Positions 26,885 to 39,434 of a stretch of 64,000 nucleotides of DNA are shown in pieces. A program made the translations under genes and the position numbers. The notes below the pieces were generated by a model, which saw nothing but the letters and a program-made list of their open reading frames with translations, was not told the DNA's origin and did no database searches. The DNA comes from Parahaliea aestuarii (GTDB lineage Bacteria > Pseudomonadota > Gammaproteobacteria > Pseudomonadales > Halieaceae), in assembly GCF_008064635.1 (NCBI RefSeq), contig NZ_VRYZ01000001.1, forward strand, positions 434,001 through 498,000. The letters run 5' to 3'. Each line of letters starts with the position of its first letter. The first letter of the stretch is position 1.

Positions 26885-28113
26885 CGCCGCTCGTGCAGCG
26901 TTAGCAGCACCAGCACCACAAAAAACACAAAGGCGCTGAACAGCGCCGCCAGCGGGCCGTGAATCTGGTACAGGAAGCCCGCCACTATGGGGCCGGCGAC
27001 AAAGCCCATGGCCGGGCAGGCACTGACCAGTCCTGCCACCGCGCCCTGTTCTTCCGCGTTCACCGCCAGCGAGGCCCCGGCGGCAACCGCTGGCATCGAT
27101 ACCCCCAGCCCCACGCCCAGGAAGGCCATACCCACTGCCAGCACGGCGAAGCGATCGAAGGCGGCAATGATGCCGGCGCCAAACAGCAGGGCCACCAGCC
27201 CCAGGCGCAGGAACTGGGTGGCGCTGAGGTTGAGGCGCTGCATCAGGGTCATCTGGGCGGTGAAGGTGAACACCGCGGAAATCATCAGTGCGGCCCCGGT
27301 GAGCTGCGCCGTTTCGATACCGTTCAGGTCCAGTTTGTCCTGCAGCAGGAATCCGAGTGTCTGCTGGATGCCGGAGTAACCGACAAACAGTCCGATGGCA
27401 CTCAACAGATAGTGGCGCACCCTGGGGTCGGTGACGCGCAGGGACAGGCGTCGACTGCGCGCAGTCAGGTCTTCCTTCGGTGTCGGCGGCAGCATTTTCC
27501 ATACCGCGAAGCCGGCCAGGGCCGACAGGCCGGCGGCAAAGTACAGGGGCGCCAGCAGGCCGAGGGTGGCCAGGGCGCCGGATACAGCCGGGCCGAGGAT
27601 GGTGCCCAGGCTATTGGCGGTGCCCAGCCGGGCCATGGTGCGGGTGCGGGTGGCGGGAGCGCTGTTGTCCGCGGCGTAGGCGGTGCTGGCGGGGTTGGTG
27701 GCGGACATCACAATGGACTGGCTGCAGCGGGCGAGCAGCAGCACGGCGTACAGGGTGAGCCCGGACAGCATCCCGGCGAGGCCGGCATAGAACACGCTGG
27801 TGAATATCAGGGTGCCGATGGTATAGCCGGCGAGGCCGGTGATGATGACCGGCTTGCGCCCGACCCGGTCAGAGAAGCGGCCCCAGTAGGGGGAGGCCAC
27901 AGCGAAAACCAGGGCAGAGATGGCGATGATGGAGGTGATCTGTAATTCCCCCAGGTTCACCTCCCGCCCCAGCGGCGCCAAGATGGCGAACACCAGCGAC
28001 TGCCCGATACCGGTGGCCATCAGGCCCAGGATCAGCACGGTGGTCTGGCGCAGATCGAGCTGTTTGGCGGCCTCCGTGCTCACGGCATCGACATCATTTT
28101 TTGCCCAGCGCAT
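26881..28113 (-). CDS. MFS transporter
   Basis: 410 aa with about 12 hydrophobic segments. The loop 2-3 signature is present as SPYWGRFSDRVGRKPVI (about residues 74-90) and R.GTANSLGTILGP marks helix 5. It belongs to the drug/metabolite efflux-type major facilitator superfamily. ATG 28113 overlaps the 3' end of the upstream SDR by 20 nt, with AAGGTGGGCG as ribosome site inside the SDR gene, so the two are translationally linked. Substrate unknown. Confidence 0.87.
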   Translation of the reverse strand: MRWAKNDVDAVSTEAAKQLDLRQTTVLILGLMATGIGQSLVFAILAPLGREVNLGELQITSIIAISALVFAVASPYWGRFSDRVGRKPVIITGLAGYTIGTLIFTSVFYAGLAGMLSGLTLYAVLLLARCSQSIVMSATNPASTAYAADNSAPATRTRTMARLGTANSLGTILGPAVSGALATLGLLAPLYFAAGLSALAGFAVWKMLPPTPKEDLTARSRRLSLRVTDPRVRHYLLSAIGLFVGYSGIQQTLGFLLQDKLDLNGIETAQLTGAALMISAVFTFTAQMTLMQRLNLSATQFLRLGLVALLFGAGIIAAFDRFAVLAVGMAFLGVGLGVSMPAVAAGASLAVNAEEQGAVAGLVSACPAMGFVAGPIVAGFLYQIHGPLAALFSAFVFFVVLVLLTLHERR

Positions 28114-28918
28114 CGCCCACCTTGCCGAGGCCCGGCATCAGGCTCGGGTAGCGCACCGGGAACAGGCGGGTGATCACTGAGATGAATTTGGCGTCGCCAC
28201 CGATCAGCAGGCGCTTCTGGCGCTTTTCTACCGCGCGAATGATCTGCGCGGCGGCACTCTCGGGGCTGGTGCGGGCGAACTGCTCGAAGGCCTGACCGCG
28301 CTGATCGGCGCTTATCTCGGAACTGGCGCTGCGGGCCCGGCGGGCAATGTTGGTGCGGATGCCGCCGGGGTGCACACAGCAGACGTGCACCGAGCTGCCT
28401 TCCATCTCCAGGCGCAGGGCCTCGGTGTAGCCGCGCACGGCGAACTTGGCGGCGTTGTAGGCTGACTGGGTGGGCACGCCGATCATGCCGAAGATAGATG
28501 AAAGGTTTACCAGGTGCCCCTGGGAACTGCCCTTGAGCAGCGGCAGGAAGGCCATGGTGCCGTGCACTACCCCCCAGAAATTGATGCCCATCAGCCACTG
28601 CACGTCCTCGTAGCGGCCCTCGTCCACCCGGTCCGACAGGCCGACACCGGCATTGTTGATCACTATATCGATGTGTCCTTCGCGGGCGCCGATATCGGCC
28701 GCCCAGGCGTTCACCGCGGCCCGGTCGGCGACATCCACCGGCCGTGTATCGACGGCGGCGCTGCCGGTGAGGGAAGCGCGGGTCTCCGCCAGGCCGACTT
28801 CGTCCACATCGGAAAGGTAGAGGGCGCAGCCTTCGCTGTGCAGTTGCCGGGCGAGCGCCCGACCGATGCCCGAACCGGCGCCAGTGACGGCGGCGATTTT
28901 GCCAGAGGTGTACGGCAT
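28094..28918 (-). CDS. SDR family oxidoreductase
   Basis: 274 aa. VTGAGSGIGRALA cofactor loop near residue 11, NNAGVGL in the middle, NLSSIFGMIG then SAYNAAKFAV as the catalytic Ser/Tyr-Lys. AAGGGGACAACC precedes ATG 28918. The C-terminal tail (KRLLIGGDAKFISVITRLFP) resembles SDRs that sit near lipid or steroid genes. First gene of a two-gene unit with the MFS transporter. Substrate unknown. Confidence 0.87.
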   Translation of the reverse strand: MPYTSGKIAAVTGAGSGIGRALARQLHSEGCALYLSDVDEVGLAETRASLTGSAAVDTRPVDVADRAAVNAWAADIGAREGHIDIVINNAGVGLSDRVDEGRYEDVQWLMGINFWGVVHGTMAFLPLLKGSSQGHLVNLSSIFGMIGVPTQSAYNAAKFAVRGYTEALRLEMEGSSVHVCCVHPGGIRTNIARRARSASSEISADQRGQAFEQFARTSPESAAAQIIRAVEKRQKRLLIGGDAKFISVITRLFPVRYPSLMPGLGKVGDALGKK

Positions 28919-29121
28919 GGTTGTCCCCTTTGATTGTTATGTCTGAGCTGCGGCGCGCGCTGGCGGACTTGGTAATATCACCAATTGCCGCCCGATGGCG
29001 TTATCGGTCGGGACTTCGTCTGGACACTCCCGGCCGCTTCACCTAAAATTGCCTGCCAGATTTCACACGCCCGGTTGTCCCCGGGTTCCGTGTAGTCCCG
29101 TGAATAACCAGAGCTGATTGT
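28919..29121. other. Intergenic region between divergent SDR and carA leader
   Basis: Holds the promoters of the minus-strand SDR/MFS unit and of the carA transcript. I see AT-rich patches (for example TTGATTGTTATG at 28930-28941 and TAATATCACCAATTG near 28973) but no convincing -35/-10 pair. No coding potential is supported. Confidence 0.4.
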
Positions 29122-29193
29122 ATGCCAAAAAGCGAGATGCGGTTGCCCCATCTCGCTTTTTTTCGAGCGCCCGCGCGCCGGGGGTTCAGGTAG
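29122..29193 (+). CDS. Possible carA leader peptide (23 aa, Arg-rich)
   Basis: ATG 29122 to TAG 29193 encodes 23 residues starting MPKSEMRLPHLAFFRAP and ending in a basic run; 5 of its residues are Arg. Its codons run straight through the terminator hairpin at 29127-29163, the geometry expected of a translation-controlled attenuator. carAB is under dual arginine and pyrimidine control, and attenuation through a leader peptide has been described for carA in Pseudomonas aeruginosa. No strong ribosome site is seen, so translation is uncertain. Confidence 0.45.
   Translation: MPKSEMRLPHLAFFRAPARRGFR
29127..29163 (+). terminator. Intrinsic terminator/attenuator in the carA leader
   Basis: AAAAAGCGAGATG pairs with CATCTCGCTTTTT (13-bp stem, 9-nt loop) and is followed by further T residues. 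No gene on this strand ends nearby: the genes upstream point the other way. The hairpin therefore most likely acts inside the carA transcript as an attenuator. Confidence 0.75.
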
Positions 29194-29223
29194 CAGTCGC
29201 TCAGAAGTCTGATGGAGGTGTCC

Positions 29224-30366
29224 TTGACCAGTCCGGCCCTGTTAGCCCTTGAGGATGGCAGTATTTTCAAAGGTGTGGCCATCGGCGCTGAGGGCAGCGC
29301 CGTTGGTGAGGTGGTGTTCAATACCGCCATGAGCGGTTACCAGGAGATCCTCACCGATCCCTCCTATGCCCGCCAGATCATTACCCTCACTTACCCCCAT
29401 ATCGGCAATACCGGTACCAACGCCGAGGACGAGGAGTCCGCCGATATCTGGGCTTCCGGGCTGGTGATCCGCGACCTGCCCCTGATGGCCAGCAGCTACC
29501 GCAACGAGGAAGACCTTTCCAGCTACCTCAAGCGCCGCAACGTGGTGGCCATCGCTGATATCGACACCCGTCGCCTCACCCGCATCCTGCGCGAAAAGGG
29601 CGCCCAGAACGGCTGCATTATCGCCGGGCACAATATCGACGAGGCGGTGGCCCTGGCCGAGGCGAAGGGTTTCGCCGGGCTCAAGGGCATGGATCTGGCC
29701 AAAGTGGTCAGCGCCAGGGAAAGCTACAGCTGGAAAGAAGGCAGCTGGACCCTGGGCGAGGGCCACAGCCAGCCCGACGACAGCGAGTTGCCCTGGCATG
29801 TGGTGGCCTACGACTACGGCGTCAAGCGCAACATCCTGCGCATGCTGGTGGATCGCGGTTGCCGCCTCACCGTCGTGCCGGCCCAGACCCCTGCCAGCGA
29901 CGTGCTGGCCCTCAACCCGGATGGTATCTTCCTGTCCAATGGCCCCGGCGATCCGGAGCCCTGTGACTACGCCATCCAGGCCATTCGCGACATCCTCGAG
30001 ACCGACGTGCCGGTGTTCGGCATCTGCCTCGGTCACCAGCTGCTGGGCCTTGCCAGTGGTGCCAGCACCATGAAGATGGGCCACGGTCACCACGGTGCCA
30101 ACCACCCGGTGCAGAACCTGGACAACGGCACCGTGCTGATCACCAGCCAGAACCACGGCTTTGCGGTGGACGAGGCGAGCCTGCCGGATAACCTGCGGGT
30201 GACCCACAAGTCGCTGTTCGATGGCACCCTGCAGGGTATCCATCGCACCGACAAGGCGGCCTTCAGCTTCCAGGGCCACCCCGAGGCGAGCCCCGGGCCC
30301 CACGATGCAGCGCCCTTGTTTGACCACTTCATTGAACTGATCCAGACCAGAGCAGGAAACGTGTAA
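29224..30366 (+). CDS. carA: Carbamoyl-phosphate synthase small subunit
   Basis: 380 aa from TTG 29224, with GGAGGTG 3-9 nt upstream; ATG 29212 is in frame but lies before this site. It is the glutaminase subunit: N-terminal CPSase_sm_chain domain ([18 protein letters not shown]), then a class I amidotransferase domain with nucleophile Cys in [15 protein letters not shown] (about residue 265) and the His/Glu pair in [13 protein letters not shown] (about 349-351). It hydrolyses glutamine and channels ammonia to CarB for arginine and pyrimidine synthesis. carB starts 4 bp after its stop. Confidence 0.97.
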   Translation: MTSPALLALEDGSIFKGVAIGAEGSAVGEVVFNTAMSGYQEILTDPSYARQIITLTYPHIGNTGTNAEDEESADIWASGLVIRDLPLMASSYRNEEDLSSYLKRRNVVAIADIDTRRLTRILREKGAQNGCIIAGHNIDEAVALAEAKGFAGLKGMDLAKVVSARESYSWKEGSWTLGEGHSQPDDSELPWHVVAYDYGVKRNILRMLVDRGCRLTVVPAQTPASDVLALNPDGIFLSNGPGDPEPCDYAIQAIRDILETDVPVFGICLGHQLLGLASGASTMKMGHGHHGANHPVQNLDNGTVLITSQNHGFAVDEASLPDNLRVTHKSLFDGTLQGIHRTDKAAFSFQGHPEASPGPHDAAPLFDHFIELIQTRAGNV

Positions 30367-30370
30367 GCCC

Positions 30371-33597
<3,227 letters not shown>

Positions 33598-33601
<4 letters not shown>

Positions 33602-34074
33602 GCAATGTGCCGATGACGGTTTCCGGTGAAGCCGCGCTGCGCGCAGAACTGGAACGTTTGAAGAAGGTCGACCGGCCCCGCATCACCGCGGCCATTGCCG
33701 AGGCGCGTGCGCACGGCGACCTGAAAGAAAACGCCGAGTATCACGCCGCCCGCGAGCAGCAGAGCTTCGCCGAGGGCCGCATCATGGAGATCGAGGGCAA
33801 GCTGGCCAGCGCCCAGGTGATTGACGTGACCAGCATTCCCAAGTCCGGCAAGGTGATCTTCGGTACCACCATTGACCTGATCAACCTGGAGACCGACGCC
33901 ACTGTGACCTACCGCATCGTCGGCGAGGACGAAGCGGACGTGAAGCAAAACCTGATTTCGGTGGGTTCACCCATTGCCCGCGCCCTGATCGGCAAGGAGG
34001 AGGGCGACGTGGTGATCGTGCGTGCGCCGGGTGGCGACGTCGAATACGAGATCGATCAGGTGCACCATATCTGA
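33598..34074 (+). CDS. greA: Transcription elongation factor GreA
   Basis: 158 aa, standard length. N-terminal coiled coil ([18 protein letters not shown]...[17 protein letters not shown]) carrying the acidic tip, and a C-terminal FKBP-like domain ([19 protein letters not shown]). It binds the RNA polymerase secondary channel and restarts backtracked complexes by transcript cleavage. Translationally coupled to carB. In pseudomonads greA is followed directly by yhbY and rlmE; here those genes lie 9 kb away. Confidence 0.97.
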
Positions 34075-34095
34075 CCGTTCACGGGGCAGCGACAA

Positions 34096-34125
34096 AAAAC
34101 GGGCGCCACATCAGGCGCCCGTTTT
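34096..34125 (+). terminator. Intrinsic terminator of carAB-greA
   Basis: 12-bp stem AAAACGGGCGCC / GGCGCCCGTTTT with a 6-nt loop, 22 bp after the greA stop. The arm ends in T4 and then CGTTG. It is a textbook rho-independent terminator. Confidence 0.9.
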
Positions 34126-34159
34126 CGTTGTGCACAGCCTGGCAGGCTTGCCGAGGATG

Positions 34160-34185
34160 GAGCCCTGCCTCGGCAGGCAGGGCTC
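34160..34185. repeat. 11-bp inverted repeat before convergent receptor gene
   Basis: GAGCCCTGCCT and its exact complement separated by CGGC, just after the greA terminator and 15 bp from the stop of the minus-strand TonB receptor. It may terminate the receptor transcript. No T-tract. Confidence 0.5.
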
Positions 34186-34199
34186 TACGGTTTGAGCCA

Positions 34200-36620
34200 C
34201 TACAGGGTAAAGTTAATTTCCAGCCCGTAGGTCCGCCCGCGGGCGTACATGCGGGTCATGGAAAAGGCGGTGGTTTCGTTGGGGTAGTACTCCTCGTCCA
34301 GCAGGTTGTCGGCATACAGGGAGGCGCTGATCTCGCTGTCCCCGAGGCGGATGCCAGCCAGCCCCAGTCGCGCGCCGACACGCCAGAAGCCGTCGATTTC
34401 ACGCTCGTCGTTCAGTGGCGACACATTGCCCTCGGGATCGCGCAGGGTATTGGCGGTGAGCACGGTGTCTCCCTGGTAGACGCCGTCCAGGCGGCCGTAG
34501 AGCTGCAGGCCATTGCCAAAGGCCGGGGCGTAGTACTGGGCGGAGAGGCGGCCCGTGGTTTTCGGTACAAAGGTCTGCTCCACATCGTCGGTGATATCGA
34601 CGAAGGAGCCGTCCGCGGTGCGCTGCAGGTACTCCTCGTACTCGTGGTGGATGTAGCCCAGCGAGGCGGATACGATCAGACCCTCCACCGGCAGCCATTC
34701 CACCTCGGCTTCGGCGCCCTGGATGGTAGCTTCACCGGCATTGTCGAAGAACTGCCGGCCGTTGAGGAAGGCCTGTAGCTGCAGGTCCTGGTAGTCGCTG
34801 TAGAAGGCCGCCAGGTTGAGGCGCAGGCGGTTCTCCAGCAGTTGCGATTTCATGCCCACCTCGTAGGAGATCAGCGTCTCCGGCTCGAAGGGAATGCCGC
34901 TCAACAAGCCGCCGGAGACATAGCCTGTCGACACTTTGGCGTAGGTAGTGATATCCGCGCTCGGGTACCAGGTGGCGATGCCGGTGTAGGTCACTTCCTC
35001 GTAGTCCACCTTGTAGTTGCCAAGGCCCAGCACCGCGCCGGTGGCGCCGGCCAGTGAATCGATATCGATCTCGCGCTTGTCCGAGGTGTAGCGCAGTCCG
35101 CCGGTGAGATCGAAGCTGTCGTTCAGGTGCCAGGTGAGCTGCGCGTACGCGGCCGAGGAGTCATTGTTGGCCGTGGTAATGGTGGTGCCGCTGCCGAACA
35201 GCGGGTCGAGCACAGGGTTGGTGGTGAGCACCCCGTCCGCCACTGGCTGGAAGATACCGAGCACACTGTGGGCCGGCGATTCCTCTTCGAAGTAGAACAG
35301 TCCCGTCACCAGATCGAACTGATCGCTGGAAACCTGCAGTTGCAGTTCCTGGGTGAACTGCTCCTGGCTGGTGGAACGCGCCGTCAGCAGGGAGAAGAAG
35401 CTGTCCTCGGGGCCGGGCTGGACCGCCGGGTCGAGTATGCCGGGGATGTTGCCGGACAGCAGCGCAATAAACTGCGCCTCGGTGAAGCGGATACCGCCGC
35501 TTGCGCCCAGGTCGTAGATGTTCGGGTCCTGCTCCAGTTCGCGCCAGCCGGTAATGCTCTTGAGGGTGGTGCTGTCGTTGAGATCCCAGGTCAGGGTCAG
35601 GTTGTGGCCCAGGGTTTCCAGGCGTTCCACGCTTGAGGCCGCGGCCACGGCGCTCAACTGCTCGTCAGCGATGTTGGTGATGCCGCCGGTCAGCGGCTGG
35701 AAGGCGAGCACGGCGCCCCACAGCTGACCGGTCTGGTCGGGCAGTGGCCCCACTACCTGCTGGGGGTTGCCGACAGTTTCTGAATCGCTGTAGTCGAAGC
35801 GATAGTCCACGGTAAGCCGGTCAGTGGCGTCGTACTGCGCCGCGAAATGAAAGGCGTCGACGTCCTTGCCGCCGAGTTCGTCGGCGTAGCGCAGCGCGCC
35901 GAAGCCAGGTGCGCGTGCGCTGACGTCGATGGTGCGGCCGCCGATCAGATTGTCGGCGTAGCCGCCGATTTCATCGTGGAGATAGCTCAGCTTGGTGCGC
36001 AGGCCCCGCCATTCCGGCAGGTTGAGGGTGATTTTGCCGCGGCGGGCGTCGTCGTTGCCCATCGAGGCGCTGGCGCCGATACCGAACTCGCCGGTGGGCG
36101 CTGCCGTCACGATACTCAGGGCGCCGGCGGTGGCGTTGCGCCCGAACAGGGTGCCCTGGGGGCCGCGCAGTACTTCCACCCGCTCGATATCCGCCAGGTC
36201 GAAGATGGCGCCGACACTGCGGCCGACGTAGATACCGTCCACGTAGACCCCGACCTTGGGGTCCACCGCGTTGTCGGAGGTTCCGGAAGTGACCCCGCGA
36301 ATGGCCAGCGCGGGAGTGGTCTGCTGCCCCTGGTTGGTGATATTGAGGTTGGGTGCCAGCGAGCTCAGGTCTTCGATATTGACAACACGCATCTGCTGGA
36401 TGTCCTCGGACCCCAGGGCGGTGACGGCGATGGGTACCGACTGCAGGTTTTCTTCCCGGCGCTGGGCGGTGACCACGATTTCCTCCAGTGCACCCCCGCG
36501 GCCGCGGGCTTCCTGCAGCCCAGTGCTCTCCCCCGGTGACTGGGCGAGAGCGGGGATGGCAGTGCCCAGGGTAAGGGCGGCGAGAGCGAGGTAAAGGGGG
36601 CGGTGCGGTAGCGTTTTCAT
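34200..36620 (-). CDS. TonB-dependent outer-membrane receptor
   Basis: 806 aa from ATG 36620 (AGGAAAATAACT upstream; the longer frame to 36674 has no site). Signal peptide MKTLPHRPLYLALAALT to ALAQ. The TonB-box-like EEIVVTAQRR (about residues 40-49) is followed by the plug domain (LAPNLNI...LAIRGVTSG...VGVYVDGIYVGRS...ERVEVLRGPQGTLFGRN). The remainder is a 22-strand-type barrel, with YGLEINFTL and an aromatic-rich end. It resembles the Fe-siderophore/steroid/glycan receptor group of marine Proteobacteria. Ligand unknown. Followed by a Coq4-like gene upstream on the same strand. Confidence 0.93.
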   Translation of the reverse strand: MKTLPHRPLYLALAALTLGTAIPALAQSPGESTGLQEARGRGGALEEIVVTAQRREENLQSVPIAVTALGSEDIQQMRVVNIEDLSSLAPNLNITNQGQQTTPALAIRGVTSGTSDNAVDPKVGVYVDGIYVGRSVGAIFDLADIERVEVLRGPQGTLFGRNATAGALSIVTAAPTGEFGIGASASMGNDDARRGKITLNLPEWRGLRTKLSYLHDEIGGYADNLIGGRTIDVSARAPGFGALRYADELGGKDVDAFHFAAQYDATDRLTVDYRFDYSDSETVGNPQQVVGPLPDQTGQLWGAVLAFQPLTGGITNIADEQLSAVAAASSVERLETLGHNLTLTWDLNDSTTLKSITGWRELEQDPNIYDLGASGGIRFTEAQFIALLSGNIPGILDPAVQPGPEDSFFSLLTARSTSQEQFTQELQLQVSSDQFDLVTGLFYFEEESPAHSVLGIFQPVADGVLTTNPVLDPLFGSGTTITTANNDSSAAYAQLTWHLNDSFDLTGGLRYTSDKREIDIDSLAGATGAVLGLGNYKVDYEEVTYTGIATWYPSADITTYAKVSTGYVSGGLLSGIPFEPETLISYEVGMKSQLLENRLRLNLAAFYSDYQDLQLQAFLNGRQFFDNAGEATIQGAEAEVEWLPVEGLIVSASLGYIHHEYEEYLQRTADGSFVDITDDVEQTFVPKTTGRLSAQYYAPAFGNGLQLYGRLDGVYQGDTVLTANTLRDPEGNVSPLNDEREIDGFWRVGARLGLAGIRLGDSEISASLYADNLLDEEYYPNETTAFSMTRMYARGRTYGLEINFTL

Positions 36621-36707
36621 AGTTATTTTCCTGTTTTTGGCGGCGTAGCTGTCCCTGGCGCCGGTTGGCGCCAATGGTCGGGTTGGGTTCAGTGCCCGCA
36701 GGCGGGG

Positions 36708-37541
36708 TCAGGCGGCGTCGAAATACTCGCCGAGGGACCACATGGTGTCTTCGAAGTCGGGGCTGTGGCGGATGCCGAGCTCCTCGCGCACCGCGTCGAC
36801 TGTCCACTCGAACATTTCTTCATAGCGCGGCATGAAAATGCCGGTGGTCATCTGCGCGCCGATGCGCTGGCCTTCACCGAGGGCCTTGTACAACGGCGGC
36901 AGCAGTTGCGGGTAGTGGCAGCCGAAGCGGGCGATGGCGGTGGACAGCAGCAAGTTGGAAACAACCGACATGTGTTCCATTACTTCGGCGCCGAGAAAGC
37001 GCGCCATGTTGGTCTGGCGCGCGGCGATCAGGCCGAATTCGCCGAGCGGGTCGTAGCGGTAGCCGACGACCACATGCTCGATGTCGTGAGTCTGGCTCTG
37101 GCGGCGCAGCATGTAGTCGTAGTCGGTGGCGGTGCTGCCGAAAGGCAGGAAGTCCGCCTGCAGACCCTGCTCGGTCAGCATTTTCTGGTACTCCCGCCCC
37201 AGGGTGCCCTCGGGCAGCTGCGCCAGCGCTTCCATGTCATGGGGGATGAGGTAGCGATCCTCGAACCAGGCGTCCAGTTTGGCGTCTTGGGCGCGAGCCC
37301 CGGCTAACAGGCGGTTGATTTCGTCGATATCATCCAGGCCGCGGAAGATGTCGATAATCTCCAGCGGGCCGCCGTAGTGATCCATGTCCGGCCCGTTGCG
37401 GCGCAGGGATTCCACCGCCACCCAGTGGCGCAGGCGCGGGTCGTTCAGGTACTTGGAGGTGCTGCTGAGCATGGTGCTGGTGCCCAGCCTGCGTGGGTCC
37501 AGCAGCCGCTGGTTGGCTGAATAGCCCGGTACATCGGTCAT
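36708..37541 (-). CDS. Coq4-family protein
   Basis: 277 aa. The hallmark HDxxH-x(11)-E is intact: HDIEHVVVGYRYDPLGE (about residues 155-171). Flanking segments LPEGTLGREYQKMLTEQGL and GAEVMEHMSVVSNLL also fit the family. Coq4 binds zinc and acts in ubiquinone biosynthesis in eukaryotes, where it has been linked to C1 oxidative decarboxylation. Bacterial members occur outside ubi operons. Here it sits beside a TonB receptor and an AraC regulator, so a specialised role with an isoprenoid or quinone-like substrate is possible. Confidence 0.78.
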   Translation of the reverse strand: MTDVPGYSANQRLLDPRRLGTSTMLSSTSKYLNDPRLRHWVAVESLRRNGPDMDHYGGPLEIIDIFRGLDDIDEINRLLAGARAQDAKLDAWFEDRYLIPHDMEALAQLPEGTLGREYQKMLTEQGLQADFLPFGSTATDYDYMLRRQSQTHDIEHVVVGYRYDPLGEFGLIAARQTNMARFLGAEVMEHMSVVSNLLLSTAIARFGCHYPQLLPPLYKALGEGQRIGAQMTTGIFMPRYEEMFEWTVDAVREELGIRHSPDFEDTMWSLGEYFDAA

Positions 37542-37678
37542 GGCGAGATCCTGGCGGTAGCGCGGTTTTAATCTTTATGTGCCTGTATTAGAGGCCAGCC
37601 GCCGGGGCGGGGGAATGGAGGATTCAGCGGAGGGGTTGCACTATTGCTCGCTGCCGGCACAGCGGTGCCAGTGGTATA

Positions 37679-38821
37679 TCAGCTTTTACCGTCGCGGATC
37701 TGGGTGGGCGACCAGCCGGTGAGTTGCTTGAAGCGGCGGGAGAAGAACATCGGGTCGTCGTAGCCCACCTCGGCGGCAATCACCTTGACTGCCTTGTCAC
37801 TGCCCTGCAGCAGCTCCCTTGCCTTCTGCATACGCAACTGGTCACGCCAGCGCATCAGGTTTTCGCCCATTTGGCTTTTAAACAGGGCATTGAGAGTGGA
37901 CGGGGCAGCATTGGCAGCGGCGGCTACCTGCTCCACGGTAGTCTTTTCGGCGTAGTGAGCCAGCAGGTAATCGCGGGCGGCCACCACCCTGCGGTCGAGG
38001 GATTCACGCTGCTGCTGTGGGCGTTGCTGGTCGCACAGCAGCAGGATCTGCTCCAGCAGGTTGAGGTGCAGGGCCTGGCTGTGGCGGGACTGGGAGTGGG
38101 CGATATCGATAATGCGGCCGAATGACTCGCTGATGTAACCGGCAATGTGCGCATCGGCAATCACTTCGCCGCGCAGTTCGCCGTTCACGACGCCACTGCG
38201 CAGCAGTGCCTGCCAGTGCTGGGGCGGGAAAAATGCACTGCTGAACAGGCTGCACTCGCTGTCGCGCTGCGCGCATTGCACCAGTAGCTGGCACTCCGGC
38301 GGAATCAGCAGCAGGGCGGGGCCATTGTTGCCCAGACGCAGTTTGCTGTCTGCACAGCTCAGCAGGCACTCGCCGGCGGCGGCGTAGAGAAGCAGCCAGG
38401 AGCCGGCTGGCGTGTGCAGGGGCCGGGGGAAATCCGGTTCCGGCGCCGGCAGCAATTCGATATGGCTGGTAACAATCTGGTGTGTGAGCAGGAAGCGGTG
38501 GTAGAAGTGGGCCCACACCCGGCTCTGGAACTGCATGGCCAGTTCGGGGTAGTCGTGCCAGTTGAGTCCGGCCAGCGGCAGGCCGAGTTCCTCCAGCGTT
38601 TCCGCCAGCAGTTCATGCCGCGCTTCCAGATCGAGCTGATCCAGGTTGAGCATGGTGGTTACCGGCAGGGTGAGGGTATCCCCCAGCAGGTCGACAAACT
38701 GGCGGGTCTGTTCGAGGAAGGCAGTGTCGGCATCCTCTGACTGCAGGGCCGCCACAAGGGCATTGGCCAGGGAGATCAGGGCGCCGCGGGTATGTAGCGA
38801 GGGGTTCGGGCTTGCGCTCAC
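37679..38821 (-). CDS. AraC-family transcriptional regulator
   Basis: 380 aa with GTG start 38821 (GGAAG upstream). The C-terminal ~100 residues form the paired HTH of AraC/XylS proteins (YAEKTTVEQVAAAANAAPSTLNALFK...GYDDPMFFSRRFKQLTGWSPTQIRDG). The N-terminal ~260 residues are a sensing region with no recognised small-molecule fold. Candidate targets are the adjacent Coq4/TonB receptor genes downstream on the same strand. Confidence 0.9.
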   Translation of the reverse strand: MSASPNPSLHTRGALISLANALVAALQSEDADTAFLEQTRQFVDLLGDTLTLPVTTMLNLDQLDLEARHELLAETLEELGLPLAGLNWHDYPELAMQFQSRVWAHFYHRFLLTHQIVTSHIELLPAPEPDFPRPLHTPAGSWLLLYAAAGECLLSCADSKLRLGNNGPALLLIPPECQLLVQCAQRDSECSLFSSAFFPPQHWQALLRSGVVNGELRGEVIADAHIAGYISESFGRIIDIAHSQSRHSQALHLNLLEQILLLCDQQRPQQQRESLDRRVVAARDYLLAHYAEKTTVEQVAAAANAAPSTLNALFKSQMGENLMRWRDQLRMQKARELLQGSDKAVKVIAAEVGYDDPMFFSRRFKQLTGWSPTQIRDGKS

Positions 38822-38842
38822 AGAGGTGCTTCCAAAGGGCTT

Positions 38843-39352
38843 TTACGGTTTGGCGAGACGGCCGATGGCCTCGCGTTTCACCTGGTCGACGGCTGCGCTC
38901 ATACGGGTCATGTCACTGCCCGGCGGGGCCTGGGCCACTTCCCGGAAACTGACGACGCTGCCGTCACCGCCGGCCCCGACTTCTATGGTCCACACCGTGT
39001 AGGCCCCCAGGCCCTGCAGCGGGCCGAAGGGCGCCTCGAGTCGCAACAGACTGCCTTCCTGCACCATCAGCACACGTCCGTGGGCTACCGAGCCGCCGGG
39101 CCACTGTTCCAGCCACAGGCCGCCGGCGCGGGCCTCCAGACTGAGTGCGTCGGCGCTGCCGGAATAGCTGTGGGCGGGGTTCCACCAGCGTTCGGGATGG
39201 ATCAAACGCTGCCACAGGGCCTCGGCGCCGAGTGCCGAACGGGCCTGGTGCTGCAGCACGAAATGGGTATCCGATGCGCTGACGACTTCCGCTCGCAACA
39301 GCGGAGCTGACAGTAGCAGGGACAGGCTGAGCAATAGTCTGATCAGGTGCAT
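38843..39352 (-). CDS. Exported SRPBCC-fold protein
   Basis: 169 aa from ATG 39352; a longer in-frame start at 39619 would overlap the diguanylate cyclase gene and lacks a signal peptide. Residues 1-21 (MHLIRLLLSLSLLLSAPLLRA) are a signal peptide. Mature part: ALGAEALWQRLIHPERWWNPAHSYSGSAD, then a beta-rich sheet and a C-terminal helix (MSAAVDQVKREAIGRL), a START/polyketide-cyclase-like cavity fold. Possibly binds a hydrophobic ligand in the periplasm. Confidence 0.75.
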   Translation of the reverse strand: MHLIRLLLSLSLLLSAPLLRAEVVSASDTHFVLQHQARSALGAEALWQRLIHPERWWNPAHSYSGSADALSLEARAGGLWLEQWPGGSVAHGRVLMVQEGSLLRLEAPFGPLQGLGAYTVWTIEVGAGGDGSVVSFREVAQAPPGSDMTRMSAAVDQVKREAIGRLAKP

Positions 39353-39434
39353 GGTTTGGCACTCCGCCGCCGTGGAAGATGTTGTCATACTAGCCCGCCG
39401 CATACCGCTGCAACAGCGCCTGTACGGCGCGCTG

